From NCBI GenBank assembly GCA_003132865.1, contig PKYZ01000239.1, positions 1 to 13,036 on the forward strand: a stretch of DNA of 13,036 bases, in the 5' to 3' direction. Source of the DNA: Bryobacterales bacterium (GTDB lineage: Bacteria; Acidobacteriota; Terriglobia; Bryobacterales; Bryobacteraceae). The position numbers and the translations under genes were made by a program. A model generated the notes under the pieces. It was not told the origin of the DNA. It did not search any database and was given only the letters and a program-made list of their open reading frames with translations. Below, piece after piece: positions 1 to 5,914 of this stretch (position 1 is the stretch's first letter; each line of letters begins with the position of its first letter).

Positions 1-148
1 CTATAGTGGCATAAGGCGGCGGCGTGGGACTTTATTCCCGGGTTCGTCAGAGCCGCGCTCCAACGCGGGTGACAGCGGCATGGCGCTGCCCCACAACTGC
101 GGACCGCTCGCCTCGCTGCTGCTCCTAAACTCGCGCCGGGCGTTTTGG

Positions 149-154
149 TAAACT
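149..154 (+). promoter_or_regulatory. possible -10 box for tRNA-His
   Basis: TAAACT lies 14 nt before the G-1 of the tRNA, which is a suitable distance for a -10 element. I see no good -35 hexamer about 17 nt upstream, so this is only a candidate. Confidence 0.3.
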
Positions 155-164
155 GAAAGGGTCC

Positions 165-1345
165 TTACGGCGGCTTTAGCTCAGGTGGTAGAGCGTCGGA
201 TTGTGGTTCCGAAAGTCGTGGGTTCGAATCCCACAAGCCGCCCCATACCGTAGATGATCCCACCTTGCCCGTAACCTTGCCCGTGGCGGGCTGTTTGAGG
301 CAATCTTCCATTCGGTGCGCGGCGTCGGAAAGATCGCGGCTGTTGACGTTTCGATAGCGCAGGAACATCGCCTCGGTTTTGTGACCCGTGATCTGCACGA
401 TGACGCGTCGCGACACCCCCGCGCGATCCACATTCATCGCGGCTGATCTGCGCAGATCGTGAAAAAGCAGATCTGGCACGCCAGCGCGCTTACCGGCTGA
501 AGCCCACGCTTTTCGAAAGGCGCCGATCTGCTTTCCGCCGTCATCAAAAAATACCCAGGGGCACGCGGCGAATTTCGCATCGTGCTCGGCCTTGGCCATT
601 TCGAGCCACGCGCGCATGTCACCGTAGATCGTCAGCGTGTGGCGCATCCCGGTTCTTCGTAGTGCGCCGCGAGACGAAAATCTCGTTTGCCTTCCAGTCC
701 ACCTGCGGCCATTGGATTTTCTTCAACTCCCCGGAGCGAACGCCCGTGTGGTATCCAACCACGAATAACGGACGCAGATGAGCAGGAAGTTCGGCGAGGA
801 GTCGCCGGTAACCTTCCAGGTCCAGAAAACCCTCCCTCACATTGTCCTCCGGCAGCTTGGGGATGTGCGGCATTCGTGCAACCACTGGCGCATCCGCCGC
901 AAGCGCCAAATGAAACCCGCAACTCACGATTGCGAACTCACGATTGATCGTGGAGTTGGGTGCCTTTTCACGGCGTCGCCGCGCGATGTATTGCTTGATG
1001 TGCCACGTGCCGAAGTCGGCCGCGCGCACTTCGCCGAAAGCTGGAAGCAGGTGCTTCTTCAGCCGGATCTGCACATCGCGCAGACTCTTACGCTGGTTTT
1101 CTTTGTAGTCGTCCTTGACAGCCTCAAACAGAGTTCGCATTCTGACACTCTGGGCCCGTGCCCGTAAATCTTCCGGTAACCACGTCGCCGTTGCGGCGCT
1201 TCAAAAAGCGATTGGCTTCCTCCCAGTCATCCGTCTTTGCGGACTCGCGAATTGGAACACCATTCCGGTAATACTCGACCCACCACACTGCTTGTTCAAC
1301 AACCGTGCCGTCCGGTTTGCGATAGGTGGGCCGGTAGATCGAGCC
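165..1345 (-). pseudogene. tyrosine recombinase/integrase, two frameshifts, runs antisense through tRNA-His
   Basis: This is a phage/island-type tyrosine recombinase that would cut and rejoin DNA at the tRNA-His site. Three frames join into one protein. The N-terminal part (about 1345 to 1150) begins GSIYRPTYRKPDG and contains WWVEYYRNG. The core-binding and first catalytic part (1140-619) contains KSLRDVQIRLKKHLLPAFG and the Arg in HTGVRSGEL. The C-terminal part (647-165) contains FHDLRRSAA, GHKT and the probable nucleophile Tyr in FLRYRNV. The catalytic Arg, Lys, His-x-x-Arg, His and Tyr are all still visible. The first shift is in the GGGCCC tract near 1160; the second is in the 619-647 overlap, near 632-642. 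The last 26 codons before the TAA at 165-167 are the antisense of the tRNA. I see no clear start codon before GSIY. Either the gene decayed recently or the assembly has two indels. Confidence 0.85.
169..245 (+). tRNA. tRNA-His (anticodon GTG)
   Basis: The sequence folds as a full cloverleaf. The acceptor stem is 170-176 with 235-241, the D stem 179-182 with 191-194, the anticodon stem 196-200 with 208-212 (all Watson-Crick), and the T arm GTGGG-TTCGAAT-CCCAC is at 218-234. The anticodon loop TTGTGGT holds GTG at 203-205, which reads His codons. The extra G-1 at 169 pairs with the discriminator C73 at 242; this is the identity element specific to tRNA-His. The CCA end is encoded at 243-245. 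An integrase reading frame on the opposite strand crosses the whole tRNA, so the 3' half of this gene is the likely attachment site of an integrated element. Confidence 0.97.
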
Positions 1346-1675
1346 CGTGCAGTGAGAGCAACGGCGACGCGGTTTGCAGGCGCTGCGGATCTCACGTCTG
1401 CGAGGTGATAGCGGTTAAGGTGAATGGCCTGCCCTGGGACTACTGGGAGTGGCCGGTTTGCGGCAGCTACTTCTTCGCACCGTTCTTCTTCGTGCAGGAG
1501 GCGTATTGGAGGAGGGGTATTATCGCCAGCGATCAGCACGCTGCAAGCTGACGGCTGCAGGCTGGCGTGCCCGAGCTTGACGCACTCGGGCGGGCGCCAC
1601 GCTCCGCCGCGCCGAGAACCCGCAAGGCGCGCCATGAAGCATGGCCGGAGATCTCAGACGCGAAGCGTCCCGTCA
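1346..1675. other. gap without a recognisable gene
   Basis: The stretch lies between the two integrase remnants. Reading frames on both strands are open for 100 codons or more, but none shows a family signature and they look like high-GC chance frames. The only structure I see is a perfect 7-bp inverted repeat at 1569-1575 and 1585-1591 (GCCCGAG / CTCGGGC, 9-nt loop) with no T-run after it. The region could hold the lost upstream part or promoter of the first integrase and the lost catalytic half of the second. Confidence 0.5.
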
Positions 1676-1944
1676 CTACACCGACAGCTCCGGCGTATTC
1701 GCGTGCCGCGCGGCGACTGTCGCCTCCAGCGTGAATCCGCCCGAAGAGCACCCATCAGTGAGCGCCGCCACCTCGGACCGGCGTAGCGCACAGCCGAGCA
1801 GCACGGCGATGATGGCGCGGTCGCGCAGACCCTTTGGTGGTCGTGATGTCCGGCGCGTTCAGCAGCGCCTGCGCCTGTTTCGTGCGTCACCCCGATGGAC
1901 TTCGAGATCTGCACGCGGGCGATGCCGGCCGCGAGCTCGCCTGA
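1676..1944 (-). pseudogene. second tyrosine recombinase remnant
   Basis: Three minus-strand frames give consecutive pieces of one integrase: GELAAGIARVQ (from about 1941), then TKQAQALLNAPDITTTKG, then LRDRAIIAVLLGCALRRSEVAALT. The last piece contains the first catalytic Arg of the family (in ALRRSE). The shifts lie near 1885-1890 and in the AAAGGG tract near 1838-1842, where one extra G separates two good frames. After VAALT the sequence no longer resembles an integrase, and it stops at TAG 1676-1678. The His-x-x-Arg and Tyr half is absent. The sequence differs from the tRNA-linked integrase, so this is a separate element and not a duplicate. It cannot be functional. Confidence 0.75.
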
Positions 1945-1962
1945 ACCGCGATACTGGTAGCC

Positions 1963-2210
1963 ATGCCCATCACGATTTTCGATTCCGACACCATCCCACG
2001 CGATCGCAGGGCTGAACTTGAAGCGCCGTGGTTGCCGCCGGCAGGCATCTCAAAAAGCTCTTCGAAGGCTGGATAGCCGCCACTCCAGACCGCCGGAGGT
2101 TCGCCGTGCGGATCACGTCATACCCAGAGGTGGATATTTCGGTGCCGTTCGACTGGAACGCGACCGCGGCCGAGGTCACCGAGCGGGTGCGCGCGGCGAT
2201 GGAAGATTGA
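1963..2210 (+). pseudogene. small hypothetical gene broken by one base in an A5 run
   Basis: One frame starts at ATG 1963 (MPITIFDSDTIPRDRRAELE) and stops at 2076. The next frame carries KKLFEGWIAATPDRRRFAV and ends with TERVRAAMED before TGA 2208-2210. Adding one A to the run in ctcAAAAAgctc (2051-2055) joins them as an 82-aa protein, with the junction reading GISKKLFEGW. Read this way, the joined product looks like one compact acidic protein; a GTG at 2028 would give a 60-aa product from the second frame alone. I do not recognise a family. The gene starts just past the second integrase remnant, and its stop codon is 41 nt before the downstream propeller gene. The A5 run could be a true mutation or an indel error. 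Confidence 0.45.
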
Positions 2211-2239
2211 CGTACGCGGGCTGGAATCCGTGCGCGACT

Positions 2240-2254
2240 TACAATGGTCCCATG
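2240..2254 (+). promoter_or_regulatory. -10-like TACAAT immediately before a likely leaderless start
   Basis: TACAAT at 2240-2245 is followed by six bases and then the ATG at 2252. A transcript from this box would begin at or next to the start codon, and no Shine-Dalgarno sequence precedes the ATG. I do not see a -35 hexamer at normal spacing; TTGACG at 2207-2212 is 27 bp away, too far. The same TACAATG string occurs at 3634-3640 before the propeller pseudogene. Confidence 0.4.
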
Positions 2255-3616
2255 ACCGCTCGATCGCGACGCATATTCCCGTTGCTGGCTCTGGGGCTCC
2301 CACTTCTGGCCGGGGCGCAGGGGTTGCCTCCGGCTCCGCACGCGGAGGTGCACGATCTCACCCCCGAGCCCGGATTCTTTAGCGAGCCTTCCATCGCGAT
2401 CAATCCGGGCGATCCGCGGCAAGTGGTGGCGGCGTTTCAGGACAATGCGCACATCTCCTTTTCGACCGACAGCGGGCAGCACTGGCAGTCTGCCACCGGC
2501 ATCGAACCGCTGAACTATCGCGTTTCCGGCGACGTGTCGGTGACCTTCGACAATCGCGGCCACGCCATCCTCTGCTACATGGCGTTCGACAGTCTGGGCC
2601 GCTTCAACTACTGGGCGTACGGCGCCACGCGCAGCGGTTTGTTCGTGCGGCGGTCGCTGGATGCCGGCGCGACTTGGGAAGCGAATCATATTCCGATCGT
2701 CGAGCACCCCAGCGAGCCCGGCATTCCGTGGGAGGACAAGCCGTATATCGTCGCGGACGATACCAAGGGCCCTTATGGCGGCAATCTTTACGTAGGCTGG
2801 ACGCGATGGACCTTGACCGATTCGCAGATCCGGTTGTCGCGCTCGACCGACGGCGGCCTGACCTGGTCCGCGCCAGTGGAGATCAACGGCCAGCGCGGAC
2901 TGCCGCGCGACGACAATGGCGCGCTGGAAGGCTTCTCCGGCGCCGTGGGCAGCGACGGCACGCTGTACGCGGTCTGGTGCGCAAACAGCAAGCTGCAGTT
3001 CACGCTGTCGCGCGATGGCGGCCGGACGTTCGCTCCCGCGCGCGATATCGTGCAGACCGGGCCCACGATGTTTCAACTACAGGCCTTTTCGCGCGCCAAC
3101 GGGTTTCCGCAGATTGCGGTGGACCGGCGCGCCAGCAAGTCCGGGCGTGTGTACGTGACCTGGAGCGACTACAGCAATGGCGGCGTGGATGTGTTCTGCG
3201 CGACATCCGCCGATAGCGGGCGGACTTGGTTGGCGCCCGTGAGGGTGAATAGCGATCCCATACATAACGGTTCGGATCACTTCTTTCAATGGCTCGCCGC
3301 GGACCCGGTGACGGGCGACACGGACGTCCTGTTCTATGATCGGCGGGCTGATCCGCGGAACCGTGCGCAGACAGTGGCGCTGGCGCGATCCACCGATGGC
3401 GGGCGGTCGTTCGAGAACTATGCCTGGACCAACGCAGCGTTCCAGACGAACGACAGCGTCTTCATGGGTGACTATTCGGGCATAGCGGCTTACGACGGGC
3501 GGGTGTACGGCGTCTGGACGGAGAAACCAGATTCCAAGACGCGGGGCACAATTGTGCGCGTGGGCGTCGCGGATTTCCGCGCGGGGGCTGCGCCTGGAAT
3601 GGCTGCTCCACGTTAG
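2252..3616 (+). CDS. secreted sialidase-like (BNR/Asp-box) beta-propeller protein
   Basis: The protein has 454 aa. I chose the ATG at 2252 because it opens directly into a signal peptide: basic MTARSRR, then a hydrophobic stretch, with cleavage likely after LLAGA near residue 22. The in-frame region upstream to 2018 is not signal-like. Six Asp boxes (S/T-x-D-x-G-x-x-W/F) are spaced along the chain: STDSGQHW, SLDAGATW, STDGGLTW, SRDGGRTF, SADSGRTW and STDGGRSF. This indicates a six-bladed propeller as in exo-sialidases. I cannot identify the catalytic Arg triad and Tyr of sialidases, so this may be a glycan-binding or glycosidase-like protein and not a sialidase. It acts outside the cytoplasm. 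It stands alone on the plus strand, with broken genes on both sides. Confidence 0.85.
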   Translation: MTARSRRIFPLLALGLPLLAGAQGLPPAPHAEVHDLTPEPGFFSEPSIAINPGDPRQVVAAFQDNAHISFSTDSGQHWQSATGIEPLNYRVSGDVSVTFDNRGHAILCYMAFDSLGRFNYWAYGATRSGLFVRRSLDAGATWEANHIPIVEHPSEPGIPWEDKPYIVADDTKGPYGGNLYVGWTRWTLTDSQIRLSRSTDGGLTWSAPVEINGQRGLPRDDNGALEGFSGAVGSDGTLYAVWCANSKLQFTLSRDGGRTFAPARDIVQTGPTMFQLQAFSRANGFPQIAVDRRASKSGRVYVTWSDYSNGGVDVFCATSADSGRTWLAPVRVNSDPIHNGSDHFFQWLAADPVTGDTDVLFYDRRADPRNRAQTVALARSTDGGRSFENYAWTNAAFQTNDSVFMGDYSGIAAYDGRVYGVWTEKPDSKTRGTIVRVGVADFRAGAAPGMAAPR

Positions 3617-3649
3617 GCGGTCCGCCCATGTCCTACAATGCCCACCCAG

Positions 3650-3662
3650 AGGGGAGTCCCCT
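3650..3662. repeat. short perfect inverted repeat
   Basis: AGGGG-AGT-CCCCT forms a 5-bp stem with a 3-nt loop, 34 nt after the propeller gene stop. There is no T-run after it, so it is at best a weak hairpin and not a clear intrinsic terminator. Confidence 0.25.
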
Positions 3663-3779
3663 GAAACAGCGCCATACGCGCGATGCGGCCGGCTGCATGG
3701 ACGGCAATGCGCAGAAGCGCCCCGTCGCCGGGTCTGCTAAGCACTCTTGTCTTGCGGCCAATATCAGCCGCACCATGAC

Positions 3780-4379
3780 CGATGGCTGGCACCCGGCCAC
3801 GCGGACAAGGTTGCGTTCGAGTGGGCGGAAGGTGCTCGGCCGGATCCCGGCAGCCGAAGATGCCGACGCGATCATCTACGACAGCGCATCGAACCGCATC
3901 TTCACATTTAATGGCGACGCGCACTCCTCGACGGCGATCGACCCGCGGGCGGGGACGAATACGGCGCGTCCGCCGGCGACGGCAAGGTGTACGCAAATCT
4001 CACCGACACGAGCGAGGTGGTTGAGATCGACGCGAAGACAGCGACCGTGGCGCGGCTCTGGTCCACCGACCGTGCAAGCAGCCGGTCTCGATAGCCATCG
4101 ACACCGCCCACCATCGGCTGTTCAGCGGCTCCCGCGGCGGCGTGATGGCGATCTCCGACTATCAAACCGGCAAGGTAGTCGCAACGGCCCCGATTCGGGG
4201 CCGGCGTTGACGGCGCCGGGTTCGATGCAGCCTCAGGCATGGCGTTTGCCTCAAATGCGGACGGCACGCTCACCGTGATTCATGAGGACACTCCGGACCA
4301 ATATCACGTTATCGAAAACGTACAGACGTTCCCCGCCGTTCACCGGCCTCGGAAGCCAAGGCTGCGAACTGGGAATTGA
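3780..4379 (+). pseudogene. YncE-like (YVTN) beta-propeller protein, at least three frames
   Basis: Pieces of one periplasmic-type YncE propeller follow each other in shifting frames. KVLGRIPAAEDADAIIYDSA and NRIFTFNGDAHSSTAIDP lie at about 3825-3945. GKVYANLTDTSEVVEIDAKT lies at about 3980-4040. Then come VSIAIDTAHHRLFSGSR and MAISDYQTGKVVATAPI, up to about 4195. GAGVDGAGFDAASGMAFASN and GTLTVIHEDTPDQYHVIENV run to TGA 4377-4379. The order and spacing match the repeat pattern of this family (x-x-D-x-x-x-x-R-hydrophobic-F). About ten residues are also missing after IDPRAG, where a VVGTIPLGG-type strand is expected. The N-terminal half, the signal peptide and the C-terminal repeats are not recognisable. 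TACAAT at 3634-3639 may be the old promoter. Confidence 0.75.
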
Positions 4380-4401
4380 GCCAGCTCGCTTGATCTGACG
4401 A

Positions 4402-4422
4402 GTACATTATAATGCAATGTAC
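4402..4422. promoter_or_regulatory. operator-like palindrome containing TATAAT
   Basis: GTACATT (4402-4408) and AATGTAC (4416-4422) are perfect inverted repeats around a 7-nt centre. A consensus -10 box TATAAT sits at 4408-4413, inside the palindrome, and an ATG lies at 4412-4414. A repressor bound here would cover the -10 box. The ACAT...ATGT half-sites resemble operators of PadR-type regulators, but this is inference and no such gene is in the window. No -35 is seen at normal spacing. What follows is only a short gene fragment, so the site may be orphaned. Confidence 0.5.
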
Positions 4423-4546
4423 AAAAACTCACTCATCTCGGCATGACCCGCAGACCGGTGGCCGGATCGGCTGCATGTCGCAGGTCTTCCCGGACGGGCA
4501 GTACGTGGTAACCACCACGGTCAGCCCGGCCTCGATGGCTGAGTGA
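4412..4546 (+). pseudogene. short fragment resembling a PD40/TolB-like propeller protein
   Basis: The frame from ATG 4412 to TGA 4544-4546 encodes 44 aa. The first dozen residues look random; then GCMSQVFPDGQYVVTTTVSP follows, which resembles the S-x-V-S-P-D-G-x-Y-V-V-T-T strand found in acidobacterial PD40/TolB-like proteins. It is far too short for a domain. The best reading is a relic of a larger gene brought next to the palindrome by deletion. A real 44-aa peptide expressed from the palindrome promoter cannot be excluded. Confidence 0.35.
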
Positions 4547-4561
4547 AGAGCAACTGTTCGG

Positions 4562-5911
4562 TCACCGCAACGAGATGGATCCCAGGTCGTACCAACCATC
4601 CTGGCTGCGGCCTTCGATTCCCAGTCTGATGGCTGGCTTGCGGGTGCGCGGGTCCAATAGCGCCACGCGCAGGCGGTATTCGGCGGTTTTCAGGCGCGGC
4701 ACGTTGATGTCTTCCTCGACCACCGCGTCGCCCGGCAGCCACTTCCGCACATCGGCGGGAACGTCCACTGTTTCCTGCTCATCGCCGGAAGCAAACGCCA
4801 GCGTGAGTACATACGGGCGATAAGGCGGGGCCACGCCCGAGTTCACCCACCACATCTTCACGGGCGCGGCGCTGCCGCTTCGCACCGATCCGGGATACTC
4901 GATGCGCCGCAACTCCAGCCGGTATCCCATCTTCCGTTCGAAGTCTTCGAACGCCGCCGCGAACTCGGGCGGGATCGCGCTCGATTTGACGTTCACCGAA
5001 GTTACATGCCAGCGTAGCGCCTCGCCGAGGATATAGTGCACGTCCCAGCCCTGCTCCTTCCAGTAGGTTGGCACCCAGCAGGTCTCCAGCGACACCGGAC
5101 TATGTTTCCATACATCCTGAATACCCGTGCGCGCGATCTGCTCGGGATAGAAATCCCGCATGTGGGCCCACTTCGGCCGCAGGTCGCCGAGGCAGTCGAG
5201 CCGCCAGCCCGCGCCGCGGCCGGTGCCATACGCCAACGCCTGTGGTTCATCGAAGTTCATAAGGAGCCGCGTTGCCGGGAAGGCATCGAACCAGATGTCG
5301 ATCAGCTTTTTCTGATACGGGAAGGCCGGCATGTAATCGCTCCAACCTTCGCCCCAGTAGCCGACCGAAGAGATGTCCACGGTATCCAGATCCGGATGGC
5401 CGTCAAAGCGCCGCCCGGCTTCCTTCACCAGATCGCCCCAGTACTTGAGATAGAGCGGATCGCTGAAATCCGGCTCCCAGATTGGCGCGCCGCCGGCGTT
5501 GGTGCGCTTGGCGCCCGACTTTTGATACCACACTGGCAGCGGATGCTTCTGGTCGTAGGGCATCAAGCGTATCGCAAGCGCCTGGCCGTGGCGGTGGGCT
5601 TCCGCCAGCGCGTTCTCGATGATATCCCACCGCACGCGGCCTTGTTCCGGCTCCAGCGTTTCCCAGAACCAGCGGCAATAGGCGATGGTCGAGGCGGGGA
5701 AATTCACGGCACCCGCGGCGGCCAGCGGGCCCGTGGGACCTTCTTCCGACCACTTCAGGGCCGAGTTCAGAGCATCGCCGTTGAAGCGCTGAAACGTCTG
5801 AATGCCCACCCCCGGATTGACCAGCACATCGTGGATCAGCTTGGGATGCACCACCACAGTTTGCGCCGCAGCGGCGGATGCGAACAAGAGAAACGTAACG
5901 ATCTTTGGCAT
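4562..5911 (-). CDS. secreted DUF4832 / GH-A-like TIM-barrel protein
   Basis: The protein has 449 aa. A signal peptide covers residues 1-16 (MPKIVTFLLFASAAAA, cleavage before Q). The N-terminal half looks like a clan-A glycoside hydrolase barrel: YCRWFWETLEPEQGRVRWD (78-96) is the usual strand 2 signature of GH42/GH5-like barrels. GYWGEGWSDY (184-193) offers E188 as acid/base and SLETCW (274-279) offers E276 as nucleophile; this assignment is inference. Residues from about 290 on form a beta-rich domain of the DUF4832 type. GGAAGG-like SD (ggaagg) lies 7 nt before the ATG, inside the 3' end of the upstream propeller gene. Only 3 nt separate the two, so they are co-transcribed and the product probably works on the same glycan. 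The substrate is unknown. Confidence 0.8.
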   Translation of the reverse strand: MPKIVTFLLFASAAAAQTVVVHPKLIHDVLVNPGVGIQTFQRFNGDALNSALKWSEEGPTGPLAAAGAVNFPASTIAYCRWFWETLEPEQGRVRWDIIENALAEAHRHGQALAIRLMPYDQKHPLPVWYQKSGAKRTNAGGAPIWEPDFSDPLYLKYWGDLVKEAGRRFDGHPDLDTVDISSVGYWGEGWSDYMPAFPYQKKLIDIWFDAFPATRLLMNFDEPQALAYGTGRGAGWRLDCLGDLRPKWAHMRDFYPEQIARTGIQDVWKHSPVSLETCWVPTYWKEQGWDVHYILGEALRWHVTSVNVKSSAIPPEFAAAFEDFERKMGYRLELRRIEYPGSVRSGSAAPVKMWWVNSGVAPPYRPYVLTLAFASGDEQETVDVPADVRKWLPGDAVVEEDINVPRLKTAEYRLRVALLDPRTRKPAIRLGIEGRSQDGWYDLGSISLR

Positions 5912-5914
5912 AGC

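Noticed and set aside
1..168. possible CDS end or CRISPR-like repeats before the tRNA
   Set aside because: No regular repeats and no frame with a family signature. There is only a small CCGCG/CGCGG inverted repeat at 53-68.
921..946. 14-bp tandem repeat (AACTCACGATTG twice)
   Set aside because: It lies inside the integrase and the reading frame fits the family in length (INREFAIV...FHLAL), so it is probably chance similarity and not an insertion footprint.
1569..1591. 7-bp inverted repeat as a terminator
   Set aside because: The 9-nt loop and lack of a T-run do not fit an intrinsic terminator.
2018..2251. upstream extension of the propeller gene to a TTG at 2018
   Set aside because: The added 78 residues are Arg-rich, overlap the small gene in another frame, and would bury the signal peptide.
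1970..3076. 368-codon minus-strand open frame
   Set aside because: It covers the antisense of the Asp-box propeller gene and the small broken gene, and has no family signature.
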